From the NCBI RefSeq assembly GCF_036324365.1, contig NZ_CP137080.1, positions 310,001 through 374,000 on the forward strand: a stretch of 64,000 nt of DNA, written 5' to 3'. Made by a program: the position numbers and the translations under genes. The DNA comes from Microbacterium limosum. Lineage in GTDB: Bacteria > Actinomycetota > Actinomycetes > Actinomycetales > Microbacteriaceae. The notes under the pieces are model-generated. The model searched no databases and was not told where the DNA came from. It saw nothing but the letters and a program-made list of their open reading frames with translations. Below are positions 26,006-36,156 of the stretch, piece by piece; the stretch's first letter is position 1, and each line of letters begins with the position of its first letter.

Positions 26006-27028
26006 CTACGCGCGGGACCCGGTGTCCGGGTCGTTCCGGGCGGTCCACGCCGCTCCCAGCGTGAACTGGCTGGAGGCGCCGAAGTAGCGCATGGCCTCGT
26101 CGATGCGGCGCCGGCCGGTGCGTGGACTGAGCCCGAGTGTCTGCGCGGCGGCCTCCACGGTCATGCCGCGGCTGAGGAGTCGCAGCATCGGGTCCCAGGC
26201 GTGCTCGTCGGTGCGGACGGGGCGCGACTGCGTCCAGAGCGACTCGAACGCCCAGTGCAGCACGGTGGCGAGGGCGCTCGTGCGTGCGCCGACGACGGTG
26301 GTCGGGTCGGGATCGCCCCAGATCTGGGGGAGGGCGACGATGTCGTCGTCGATGATCCAGAAGAAGCTCGGCGGGCGCGGATGCACGCGGATGAGCGTGC
26401 CGGTGGCGAGCTCGTTGTCGATGTGCCACTGGTTCTCGGGCGCCCGGGCATCTTCATCTGACAGGATGACGCGGACCCGGTGCTCGTCGCCGGCCCGTGC
26501 CGCCCAGAAGGTCTCGGCGTACTCCAGGCCCGCCGCCCGCAGCACGCCCGTCGCGGGGATGCAGAGGTCCGCCGATCGCGGCGCGTTGCGCGAGGACTGC
26601 AGCCGCCACATGTCCGCCAGCGCCCACGGCCCTTCGATGACGTCCAGGGGCAGGGAGGGCGATTCTCTGCCGTTCGTCCAACTGCTGAGAAGCTCGGGCA
26701 GGTCGGCGATGAGCTCCTTCGAGCGCTGCACCGACTCCTGCAGCGATCGCACCCCCTCGTCCAGGGTGTGCTGGAGGGCGTCCGCCGCCGCGAAGTCCGG
26801 GCGTCGGTAGACGAGCTCATCGCCGATGACGTTCAGCAGCCGCATCTCGGCCAGCTGCTCGAGCGGGCCGTGAAGTTCTGCGGCGGCGACGCCGAGCACG
26901 GCCGCGAGGTCGGCGGGGGTGGTCGGCCGTTCCCGCAGAGCCGCTGCGAGCACGTCGAGCCAGCTCACGTTCGCTGTCGATTCGAAATCCACGCACGTCT
27001 CCTGGCCGTCTTGTGCCACTGGCAGCAT
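26006..27028 (-). CDS. TrmB-like / LuxR-type HTH transcriptional regulator
   Basis: 340-residue regulator with two DNA-binding regions: an N-terminal winged helix (about residues 20-75, DVLAAALRERPTTPADLAAVLGV) of the TrmB/ArsR style and a C-terminal LuxR-like HTH (about 290-325, SRGMTVEAAAQTLGLSPRT then GRRRIDEAMRYFG). Between them lies a phospholipase D-like or sensor region ending FFWIIDDDIVALPQIWGDP, seen in actinobacterial regulators of unknown ligand. GGGAG before the ATG at 27028 can serve as ribosome-binding site. No target can be named. Confidence 0.72.
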   Translation of the reverse strand: MLPVAQDGQETCVDFESTANVSWLDVLAAALRERPTTPADLAAVLGVAAAELHGPLEQLAEMRLLNVIGDELVYRRPDFAAADALQHTLDEGVRSLQESVQRSKELIADLPELLSSWTNGRESPSLPLDVIEGPWALADMWRLQSSRNAPRSADLCIPATGVLRAAGLEYAETFWAARAGDEHRVRVILSDEDARAPENQWHIDNELATGTLIRVHPRPPSFFWIIDDDIVALPQIWGDPDPTTVVGARTSALATVLHWAFESLWTQSRPVRTDEHAWDPMLRLLSRGMTVEAAAQTLGLSPRTGRRRIDEAMRYFGASSQFTLGAAWTARNDPDTGSRA

Positions 27029-27114
27029 CCGCTCCCGCTTCCGTCGATAGTGTCACGACGGAACGCCAGGAGCCCAACCGACATGTGCGGGCTCGAAGTG
27101 GGAGGAGACGGCGA

Positions 27115-27249
27115 GTGAGCGAGCAGCAGGCGCAATCGGATCGGAAGAAGTGGACGGCGCGGCGGGTGATTGTGCTCGCCCTCGTGATGGCGGGCGCGGG
27201 CACCGCCGCGTACTGGGTGTCCTATCTCGTGTTCGTCAACCTGGGCTGA
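27115..27249 (+). CDS. Small single-pass membrane protein
   Basis: A 44-residue protein with a polar, Lys/Arg-rich first half (about 1-17) and one hydrophobic segment (VIVLALVMAGAGTAAYWVSY, about 19-38). GTG 27115 is preceded by a strong GGAGGAG at 27101-27107, which supports real translation. It is divergent from the TrmB-like regulator. I do not recognise the family; small proteins of this form are common next to regulators in Microbacteriaceae. Confidence 0.65.
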   Translation: MSEQQAQSDRKKWTARRVIVLALVMAGAGTAAYWVSYLVFVNLG

Positions 27250-27367
27250 CCGCCCGCGGCCGCGAGGTGATCGCCGCGAGGATGCATCACGCCACGGTCG
27301 ATGGAATCGCGGGGATGCGGTTCTTCGAGACGGGCGATCGGCGCTTCGCGGCCCGCGCATGCCACCG

Positions 27368-27811
27368 TCAACGACGTGCTTCTCGCGCCCGGGACGCCGT
27401 GTCGGGGCCGGGCAGGAAGTACTCGCGGGCGAGGGGCGCGACATCCACCCCGCCGGCGTCGACCGCGCCGATCCAGCGCAGCTCCGCGATCTCGGCCCCG
27501 ACCCGCGGGCGCTGAGAGCCGAGCGACGCCTCGAACACGTCGGCGACGACGAGGAAGCCCGGCTCGTTGGCGGCGGCAGCCGTGAACCGTCCGAGGGGGC
27601 GCAGGTCTGCGGCGTCGACCCGCACGCCGAGCTCCTCCTCGAGCTCACGGCTGAGGGTCTCGGACGGGGTCTCGCCCGGTTCGGGCTTGCCGCCGGGCTG
27701 CATGAACGCGGTCGTGCCCCCCTTGCGCACCACGAGCAGCCGGCCGGCGTCGTCTCGGATGACGGCCGCCGACACGCGGATGCGGCGGGGCTCGGGCTGC
27801 GCGGTGCTCAC
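27368..27811 (-). CDS. NUDIX hydrolase
   Basis: Hydrolyses a nucleoside diphosphate linked to another moiety; substrate unknown, possibly a housecleaning function. The 147 residues contain a complete NUDIX box (GGKPEPGETPSETLSRELEE then ELGV, about residues 40-63) with all metal-binding Glu. The N-terminal strand IRVSAAVIRDDAGRLLVV and FLPGPDT C-terminus suggest the ADP-ribose/MutT-like group. It converges with nothing obvious and stands alone between small gene 27115 and the SDR. Confidence 0.88.
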   Translation of the reverse strand: MSTAQPEPRRIRVSAAVIRDDAGRLLVVRKGGTTAFMQPGGKPEPGETPSETLSRELEEELGVRVDAADLRPLGRFTAAAANEPGFLVVADVFEASLGSQRPRVGAEIAELRWIGAVDAGGVDVAPLAREYFLPGPDTASRAREARR

Positions 27812-27850
27812 CCGGGCACGCTAACAGGCGCGGGCCGGTCGACACCCCCG

Positions 27851-27911
27851 CGCGAACGGTCGCGACGAGCCGCGCGGGGTGCAGGCGCGCGGCATGTCGC
27901 GACCGTTCGCG
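27851..27911. repeat. Inverted copy of the CGCGAACGGTCG intergenic repeat
   Basis: CGCGAACGGTCGCGAC at 27851-27866 is the exact reverse complement of 27896-27911 (29-base loop). It shares the core CGCGAACGGTCG with the direct pair at 1470-1520, and lies between divergent NUDIX and SDR genes. Confidence 0.7.
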
Positions 27912-27957
27912 GGAGAGGCGGGGCGGGATGCCGCGGGGCGGCGACGTAGAATCGTGT

Positions 27958-29535
27958 GTGCCCGACGAGACTTCCGTGACCGCCGACACGCCGCGAAGCG
28001 GCGCCGCCGGACCGCCGCCGACCGGCGCCGCCGGACAGCCGCGAAGCGGCGAGGTCGGACAGCCGCGAAGCGGCGAGGTCGGGCAACCGCCGAGCGGCAT
28101 CGACCCCGACGAGCTCGCGATCACCCTGAAGGTGCTCGGGGGCATGGCCTCTGTCGACCAGGCCCACCCCGACTACGTCGCCGTGCGTCGCGCGACCGCC
28201 GCGATGTTCAAGGCCGTGAAGAAGGTGCGCCGGCGCGAGATCCGCGAGGCGATCGCGACCGCCGACCGGGCAGTGGTCGCCGCGACCGCGACGGGGGCGC
28301 CCGACCGCATCGACGACGAGACCCGCGGCATCCCGATCAGTACGTCCACGACGGCGCCGACGGCGGGCACGCTGCTCAAGGCGCGCGGCTGCTACATCTG
28401 CAAGCAGCCGTACACGCTCGTCGACGCGTTCTACCACCAGCTGTGTCCCGACTGCGCGGCGATGAGCCACGCCAAGCGCAACGCCCGCACCGATCTCACC
28501 GGGCGTCGCGCGCTGCTCACCGGCGGTCGCGCGAAGATCGGCATGTACATCGCGCTGCGCCTCCTGCGCGACGGGGCCCACACGACGATCACGACCCGCT
28601 TCCCGCGGGACGCGGTGCGCCGCTTCAGCAGCCTGCCCGACGCCCCCGAGTGGATCGACCGGCTGAAGATCGTGGGGATCGACCTGCGGGATCCTGCGCA
28701 GGTCATCGGCCTGGCCGACGACGTCGCCGCGGCCGGCACGCTCGACATCCTGATCAACAACGCCACGCAGACCGTCCGGCGCTCGCCGGGGGCGTACCAG
28801 CCGCTCGTGGATGCCGAGCTCGCGCCGCTGCCGGAGGGTCCGCTGCCCGAGCTGGTGACGTTCGGGCACACGAACGACCGGCACCCGCAGGCGCTCGAGC
28901 GTTCGGTGGGCGCCCACCCGATCCTGGCGGCCGCGGCGGCCCGCGCGGAGGAGCTGACCGAGCAGGCGATGAGCGCCGGATCGAGCTCGCTCGAGCGGCT
29001 CGCGGCGGGCACGGCGATCGATGCGGGCGGGCTGCTGCCCGATCTCGACCACATCAACTCCTGGACGCAGCGCGTGGATCAGGTCGACCCGCTCGAGATG
29101 CTCGAGGTGCAGCTGGCGAACACGACGGCACCGTTCCTGCTCGTGTCGAAGCTGCGTCCCTCGCTCGCCGCGAGCCCCGCGCCGCGCACGTACATCGTGA
29201 ACGTCAGTGCGATGGAGGGCGTCTTCGGGCGGGGCTACAAGGGCCCGGGGCATCCGCACACGAACATGGCGAAGGCCGCGGTGAACATGCTCACGCGCAC
29301 GAGCGCGCGCGAGATGTTCGAGACCGACGGCATCCTCATGACGAGCGTCGACACCGGCTGGATCACCGATGAGCGCCCGCACCCGACGAAGGTGCGGCTG
29401 GCGGAGGAGGGGTTCCACGCCCCGCTGGATCTCGTCGACGGCGCGGCGCGCGTGTACGACCCGATCGTGCGGGGCGAGGCGGGCGAGGATCTCTTCGGGG
29501 TCTTCCTCAAGGACTACGCCCCCGGCAACTGGTGA
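27958..29535 (+). CDS. SDR-family oxidoreductase with N-terminal zinc knuckle
   Basis: A 525-residue protein. Residues 10-45 are a Pro/Gly/Ser repeat (GQPRSGEV twice in tandem plus variants); about 45-130 helical; Cys145, Cys148, Cys163 and Cys166 form a zinc-knuckle pattern; then a Rossmann domain with TGGRAKIG at 188-195 and DILINNATQ. The SDR Ser is present (VNVSAMEG) but the usual catalytic Tyr four before Lys is a Thr (TNMAK), so classical dehydrogenase chemistry is doubtful. GTG 27958 follows TAGAAT (27947-27952) by five bases. Function unknown. Confidence 0.82.
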   Translation: MPDETSVTADTPRSGAAGPPPTGAAGQPRSGEVGQPRSGEVGQPPSGIDPDELAITLKVLGGMASVDQAHPDYVAVRRATAAMFKAVKKVRRREIREAIATADRAVVAATATGAPDRIDDETRGIPISTSTTAPTAGTLLKARGCYICKQPYTLVDAFYHQLCPDCAAMSHAKRNARTDLTGRRALLTGGRAKIGMYIALRLLRDGAHTTITTRFPRDAVRRFSSLPDAPEWIDRLKIVGIDLRDPAQVIGLADDVAAAGTLDILINNATQTVRRSPGAYQPLVDAELAPLPEGPLPELVTFGHTNDRHPQALERSVGAHPILAAAAARAEELTEQAMSAGSSSLERLAAGTAIDAGGLLPDLDHINSWTQRVDQVDPLEMLEVQLANTTAPFLLVSKLRPSLAASPAPRTYIVNVSAMEGVFGRGYKGPGHPHTNMAKAAVNMLTRTSAREMFETDGILMTSVDTGWITDERPHPTKVRLAEEGFHAPLDLVDGAARVYDPIVRGEAGEDLFGVFLKDYAPGNW

Positions 29536-29575
29536 GCCCCGCCCCGCTGCGACCGGAGCGTGGCACCCTGTTCTG

Positions 29576-30382
29576 ATGACCTCAGAACTGCTCGATCTGC
29601 GATACGGCGGCGCGGCGCCCGCCACGACGGCGACGGGGAACGAGGTGATCCCCCTCCTGCTGCGGCACCGCTCCGTGCGTTCGTTCACGGAGGAGGGGAT
29701 CGACGACGAGACGATGACGGCGATCGTCGCCGCCGCGCAGTCCGCGGCGACGAGCTCGAACATGCAGGCCTGGTCGGTCGTCGAGGTGAGGGATGCCGCG
29801 CGCAAGGACGCCCTCTCGCGCCTGGCGGGCGATCAGGCGTTCATCCGCGAGGCCCCCGTCTTCCTCGTCTTCGTGGCGGACTGGGCGCGCCACCGTGCCG
29901 TCGCATCGCATCGCGGCGAGCCCGCGGACGGCGTGGACTACATGGAGAGCACGCTCGTCGGCGTCATCGACGCGGCCCTCGCCGCGCAGAACGCCACGGT
30001 CGCGGCGGAGTCGCTGGGTCTCGGCGCCGTGTACGTGGGAGCGGTGCGCAACGCGCCCGAGGCGATCTCCGACCTTCTCGAGCTGCCGCGGGGCGCGTTC
30101 CCCGTCATGGGGATGGCGCTCGGCCACCCCGACCCGCGCGACCGGGCGGGCATCAAGCCGCGGCTCCCGCAATCCGTCGTGCGGCACCGGGAGACCTATC
30201 GGGCGTCGCCCGACGAGACGATCGGCGCGTACGATCACGCCGTCCGGGAGTACTACTGCGGACAGGGTGCGGCGCGCGGCTGGATCGAGACGATCGTGGG
30301 GCGCATCCGCAGCGGGGCGAGCCTGCGGGGGCGCGACGGCATGCGCGCCTCCCTCGAGCGGCGCGGCCTGCCGTCGCGCTGA
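29576..30382 (+). CDS. NfsA-type nitroreductase / NADPH flavin oxidoreductase
   Basis: FMN enzyme that reduces nitro compounds, quinones or similar acceptors with NADPH. The 268 residues carry the FMN-binding HRSVRSFTEEGI near the N-terminus (about 30-41), AAQSAATSSNMQAWS (about 58-72), ESLGLGAVYVGAVRN (about 142-156) and FPVMGMALGHPDP (about 170-182), all typical of the NfsA/FRP group. ATG 29576 is used; it lies 40 bases after the SDR gene on the same strand, so the two may be co-transcribed. Confidence 0.9.
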   Translation: MTSELLDLRYGGAAPATTATGNEVIPLLLRHRSVRSFTEEGIDDETMTAIVAAAQSAATSSNMQAWSVVEVRDAARKDALSRLAGDQAFIREAPVFLVFVADWARHRAVASHRGEPADGVDYMESTLVGVIDAALAAQNATVAAESLGLGAVYVGAVRNAPEAISDLLELPRGAFPVMGMALGHPDPRDRAGIKPRLPQSVVRHRETYRASPDETIGAYDHAVREYYCGQGAARGWIETIVGRIRSGASLRGRDGMRASLERRGLPSR

Positions 30383-30385
30383 GGC

Positions 30386-30823
30386 TCATCCCCCGCCGGC
30401 GAATCCCGTCGATTCGCGTCCGACGACGCGGAAATCGGGCGTGAGGGTGCGCGGCGGCCGCCGTTCGCCCTTCTCGTGGATGCGCTCGAGCAGCAGGTCG
30501 ACCGCCATCTCGGCGATCCGATCGCGGCCCGTGTCGATGCTCGACATGGACGGCACCGAATAGCGGGCCTCGTCGATGTTGTCGAAGCCGATGAGCGCCA
30601 CATCGTCGGGAACGCGGATGCCGGCCTCGCCGAGTGCCCGGAGCGCACCCAGGCCGAGGGTGTCGTTGAGGGCGAACACGGCGTCGAACGCCACGCCGTC
30701 GTCGATCAGGCGTCGCGTGGTGGCGGCCCCCGTGGCCCGGTCCCAGTGCTCGGTCGGGCGCACCAGCTCGGGGGAGAGCGCGATCCCCGCCGCCTCGAGC
30801 GCGCGCCGCCTCGACGAGGACAT
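30386..30823 (-). pseudogene. C-terminal half of a LacI-family regulator
   Basis: On the minus strand about 140 residues match the second half of a LacI effector domain: AAGIALSPELV, AFDAVFALNDTLGLGALRAL, GIRVPDDVALIGFDNIDEA and the tail typical of the family. The HTH and first subdomain are absent; near 30810-30825 the frame abuts glycosyltransferase sequence on the opposite strand. A deletion junction is the simplest explanation. Confidence 0.8.
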
Positions 30824-31655
30824 GCGCCGGCTCGTGGGTATCGACCTCTCGGCGCACGCCGAGCGGCACTCGATCGTCCCCCGAGGGGGTCGACCTGCAG
30901 ACCATCGACGCCGCGCTCGGGGATGCCGAGGCCGCGGCGCGGGGCGAGGCTGCGGTGCCCGCGATCGACGCGCTGCGCGACCTCGTCGCGGCCCTCGCCC
31001 CCGAGCGCCGGGGCCTTCCGCTCGTCGTCAGCGTCGGGCGGCTGCACCGCGTGAAGGGCATGGCCCCCCTCGTGCGGGCCTGGGTCGACAGCGGTGCCCA
31101 GGCCCGCGCGAACCTCCTGATCGTCGGCGGCGACCTGCGCGAGCCGTCGCTCGACGAGCGCGAGCAGCTCGATGCGATCGAGGCGATCGTCCCGGCCGCC
31201 GAGCGCGCCCGCGCGGGCCTCGTGCTGGCGGGGCACCGGCCCAACGACATCACCGCGCGGTGGCTGGCCGCCGCCCGGTTCGGGCTCGAGGGCGTGATCG
31301 CGCCGAGCGGCGTCTACGCCTGCGCGAGCATCAAGGAGGAGTTCGGCATCGCCCTGCTCGAGGCGATGGCCACGGGGTTGTATGTCGTCGCCCCCGCGGG
31401 CGGCGGTCCGGCCACGTACGTCGAGGACGGCACGACGGGAACGCTCACCCGGACATGGGACGAGCAGGCCCTCGCGGCCGCCCTGGTGGCGGCGCTCGAC
31501 GCGGCGGGCGAGTCGGACGATGTCCGCCCGGAGCGGTCGCGGGGGATGGTGCGCGACCGGTTCACGATCCAGCGCATGGCGGCGGCGCTCGACGAGGTCT
31601 ATGCCGGGGTGGCCCGCGAGGAGGCGGAACTGCGCGCCGTCGTGGAGGCGGCGTC

Positions 31656-31659
<4 letters not shown>
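30824..31659 (+). pseudogene. GT4-type glycosyltransferase, N-terminus lost and frameshifted
   Basis: The C-terminal Rossmann domain of a family 4 glycosyltransferase is clear: PLVVSVGRLHRVKG (about 31018-31059), the EEFGIALLEAMATG donor-binding motif near 31335 and a normal C-terminus at 31659. Upstream, AERHSIVP in one frame continues as EGVDLQ in another across the run CCCCC at about 30880, so one base has been gained. The first domain is missing because of the junction near 30820. The stop overlaps the next gene's start by four bases, the trace of an old operon. Confidence 0.78.
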
Positions 31660-32978
<1,319 letters not shown>

Positions 32979-33614
32979 CGCTCCATCAGGGCCGCGTTCG
33001 CGTCGTACTGCGCACCCGCGCGCGTCTCGGCGACGTGATGCAGGGCGTACACGCGCCCCTCGTGTCGCTGCGGGGGAGCGCCCACGAGCGTCGTGTGGGC
33101 GAGCTGCCACGCGGCGGCATCCTCGTAACCCCATCCCCGGAATCGCGGATCCTGCCCGCCGTGGCTCTCCCACGTGCGTCGCGTCGTCACGTAGACCCCC
33201 GAGCAGGCGCCCCGCACGAGCTCGAAGCGGCAGTCCTCCGGGGCGATCCCGGCGGCGAACTGCGCCGCACCCTCGGCGCCGAGCCAGTGGTACGCCGTGT
33301 ACGGCAGGTGCACGCGACCCGACGTGCGGGCCGCCTCGATGGCCGCGCGCAGGGGCGCGGGCTCGGGGATCGTGTCGGCGTCGCCGAGCACGACGACGTC
33401 GTCCGGCTCGGCGAGCGACTCGACGGCCAGATTGCGGCACAACGCGAGGTTGAAGACCGGGTCGGGGGAGTCGATCGTCGTGACCGTCAGCTCCGGCAGC
33501 ATGCGGGCGTACCAGCCACGGACGCGATCATAGGCCTCGAGGCGGGACGGTGCGGGGCGCCAGGGCAGGACGACGGTCGCGGGACGCACCCGGAGAGTCT
33601 ATGCGGGCCCGAGC

Positions 33615-34880
33615 TCAGCCGACCGGGGTGAAGCCCGTGCCGGTGTACTCCTGTACGACGACATCGCGCATGGCCGGGCGATCCTCCTGGGTCGTGTCGA
33701 TGGCTCCGCCGTCCAACAGGAACGGCGCCGGGAAGTCCGAGATCGATCGGAGGGCGTCCATGAAGCTCTCCCGCGTCGGTTCGGTCATCGTGGTGAACGC
33801 CTCCTCGAGCACGCTCGCCCCGATCCAGCTCCACAAGCACTGGGGGAAGGCCGGCACTCCCTCCTGCGATGTGTGCTCTGCGAGCGCGGAGAGGAACTCC
33901 TGTCCCTCGGCGCTCTCCGCGAACGCGGGCGACCCCGCGTTCATCGACGATGCCGTCGTGTAGATCGCGGGGAAGTTGTCCGCGACCCCGGACGGGGTGA
34001 GGAACGCGCCGGGGCTCGCCGAGGTCGAGGGGAGGAAGATCTCCGGCAGCCATCCGATGGAGTTCGCCTGCTGGAGCGAGCCGATCACCAACGGCGCCAG
34101 AGAGGACATCGCGTTGAAGAAGACATCCGCCTGCGAGGAGGCCAGTTCCGTGATCTGGGCGTTGACGTCCGTCGCGGTCGCTTCGAAGCTCAGTTCCTCC
34201 ACGATATCGATGTTCTCGGCCCCTTCGACGGCCGAGAGGAAGCCCTCCACGTAGCCCTGGCCGAAATCGTCGTTCTGGTAGAGGATCGCGACGCGGTGAT
34301 CCGTGCCGGATGCCGCCAGCATCTCCCCGAACGCTTCGCCCTCCTGCTGATAGACCGGCAGCAGACCGAGTTGCCAGGGGCTCTCCGACCTGTCGCTGAA
34401 GAGCGGATCCCCGGTCTGCAGGAGGACCTGTGGGAACTCCGCGTCGATCGCCGCCTCCCGCCACGCGCGATTCGTCGGGGTGCCGAGGCTCAACGCCGCG
34501 CCGAACACGTCATCCGACTGCATCTGCTGGAAGTTCGCGAGCGCGCGCTGCGGGTCGTACTTGTCGTCGTAGGCCCGGAACTCGACAGTGCGGGTCTTCC
34601 CGTCGCCGAATGTGATCCCGCCCTCCTCGTTGCGGGTCTCGAAGTAGGCCGTCGCGCCGTCGACGGCGCACGTGCCCACACCGGCTGCGTTGCCGGTGAG
34701 GGGCGATGTCGTCCCGATGGTGATCGACTCGTCGGTGATCCCCGGGCTGGTTGTGCCGCCTTCCGGCGCGTCCGTCGAGGAGCCGGCGTCCCGAGCGCCG
34801 CACGCGGCGAGGAGGAGGACGAGCGCCCCGGCGGACGCGACCGCGGCAACCGCGCGGGATCGGGTGGGAATGGTCTGCAT
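33615..34880 (-). CDS. ABC transporter substrate-binding lipoprotein (Leu/Ile/Val-type, periplasmic-binding family 6)
   Basis: Extracellular lipoprotein that captures a small organic ligand for ABC import. The 421 residues begin with a basic signal and a lipobox LLAAC (Cys27), then a Thr/Ser linker and a type I binding fold: ITIGTTSPLTGNAAG, YDDKYDPQRALANFQQM, VAILYQNDDFGQGYVEGF. The LivK/urea/aromatic-acid group has this form. No permease or ATPase genes are nearby, so it must work with components elsewhere or be a sensor-like orphan. It is divergent from the LysR gene, which probably regulates it. Confidence 0.88.
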   Translation of the reverse strand: MQTIPTRSRAVAAVASAGALVLLLAACGARDAGSSTDAPEGGTTSPGITDESITIGTTSPLTGNAAGVGTCAVDGATAYFETRNEEGGITFGDGKTRTVEFRAYDDKYDPQRALANFQQMQSDDVFGAALSLGTPTNRAWREAAIDAEFPQVLLQTGDPLFSDRSESPWQLGLLPVYQQEGEAFGEMLAASGTDHRVAILYQNDDFGQGYVEGFLSAVEGAENIDIVEELSFEATATDVNAQITELASSQADVFFNAMSSLAPLVIGSLQQANSIGWLPEIFLPSTSASPGAFLTPSGVADNFPAIYTTASSMNAGSPAFAESAEGQEFLSALAEHTSQEGVPAFPQCLWSWIGASVLEEAFTTMTEPTRESFMDALRSISDFPAPFLLDGGAIDTTQEDRPAMRDVVVQEYTGTGFTPVG

Positions 34881-35086
34881 AGGACTGCGCCTTCCTGGGT
34901 TCGATGGCGCGCATCACGCGGCGTTCCTCTCTGAACGCTCACGACCTCGATGTCGCCACGGCCGAGCTTGGGCGATCTCGGCCGGGGAGGGGCTCCCGGG
35001 CTCCACTCTCGGGCTCCGGCCATTACGCGGTCAATCGAAACAATCCGATCAAGAAACACGACTGCGCCGTGTTATACGCTGCCCGC

Positions 35087-36031
35087 ATGTCCACAACGGA
35101 GTCGGCACTGCACGCACACGTCACCCGCGGGGAGCTGACCTTCCGTCAGCTCGCGCACTTCGTCGCCGCAGCGGACGAAGGGACGATCAGCGGCGCGGCG
35201 CGTCGGCTCCAGTTCTCGCCATCGGCGATCTCGGCGTCGATCACCGAGTTGGAGCGAGCGCTGGGGGCGGAGCTGTGCGTTCGACGGCGAGCGCAGGGGG
35301 TCACGCTCACCTCGACCGGTGCGCTCGTCCTCGACAAGGCGCGACGGCTCCTGGCCGATGTGGCGGAGCTCAGTTACGCGGTGCAGGGAACGGGCAATGA
35401 CATGTCCGGACCCTTGGTCGTCGGGTGCTTCGCGACACTCGCTCCGACCGTGCTGCCGCGAGTCCTCGACGAGTACGAGGACCTGCACCCTCGCGTGTCC
35501 GTCGACTTCGTCGTGGGGGCCCAGGACGAGCTGGGCGCCGCGCTCCTGAACGGATCCATCGATGCCGCGATCGTGTACGACATGGGCGGGTTCCACGGCA
35601 TCCGGACCTTCGAGCTCTACGAGGCTCGCGGATACGCACTGTTCGGTGAGAACCATCCGCTCGCGGCGAAGGAGTTCGTCACGATGGAGGAGCTCGCGGC
35701 CTACCCTCTCGTGCTGTTCGATCAGAACCCCAGCACGCGGTACGCGATGTCGATGTTCGAGGCGCGGGGCCTGGTCCCCAGGGTGCGACATCGGACGCAC
35801 GCCTTCGAACTGACGCGCTCGATCGTGGCCCGCTCCGATTCGGCGTACGCCGTTCTGGTGCAGCGCCCGGTGAACACCCTCACCTACGAGGGTCTGCCCA
35901 TCGTGGAGCGGGAGATCGTTCCCCCGCCGCCCGCGGCCAAGGTCGTCTTCGCCTGGGCCGCGGGCGTCGAGCCCTCTCCGCGCGCGCGGGCTCTGGCGGA
36001 TCTGCTCCGCCGGCAGTATCCGGTCTCTTAA
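35087..36031 (+). CDS. LysR-family transcriptional regulator
   Basis: 314-residue activator/repressor. N-terminal winged HTH at about residues 16-75 (LTFRQLAHFVAAADEGTI, ARRLQFSPSAISASITELE), then an effector-binding domain starting GPLVVGCFATLAPTVLP and ending with a proline-rich PPPPAAKV strand. It sits between a divergent substrate-binding protein gene and a downstream monooxygenase-reductase pair, so all three are probable targets. ATG 35087 follows TATACG at about 35073-35078. The 206-base divergent region has no perfect LysR box that I can see. Confidence 0.92.
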   Translation: MSTTESALHAHVTRGELTFRQLAHFVAAADEGTISGAARRLQFSPSAISASITELERALGAELCVRRRAQGVTLTSTGALVLDKARRLLADVAELSYAVQGTGNDMSGPLVVGCFATLAPTVLPRVLDEYEDLHPRVSVDFVVGAQDELGAALLNGSIDAAIVYDMGGFHGIRTFELYEARGYALFGENHPLAAKEFVTMEELAAYPLVLFDQNPSTRYAMSMFEARGLVPRVRHRTHAFELTRSIVARSDSAYAVLVQRPVNTLTYEGLPIVEREIVPPPPAAKVVFAWAAGVEPSPRARALADLLRRQYPVS

Positions 36032-36156
36032 TTCGAACGAATCGTGCTTTATGCGCGATTTGTTCTGTTTGACCGTTGATGGCGCGGATCGCAGGATGGT
36101 CGCACGACACCCACACTGTGACCGCGGCAGCGACGCCGCGGGAGAGGCGGCATCCG

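Noticed and set aside
28039..28098. 24-base tandem repeat as a CRISPR array
   Set aside because: It is in frame with a protein-coding gene, has no unique spacers and encodes a regular peptide repeat.
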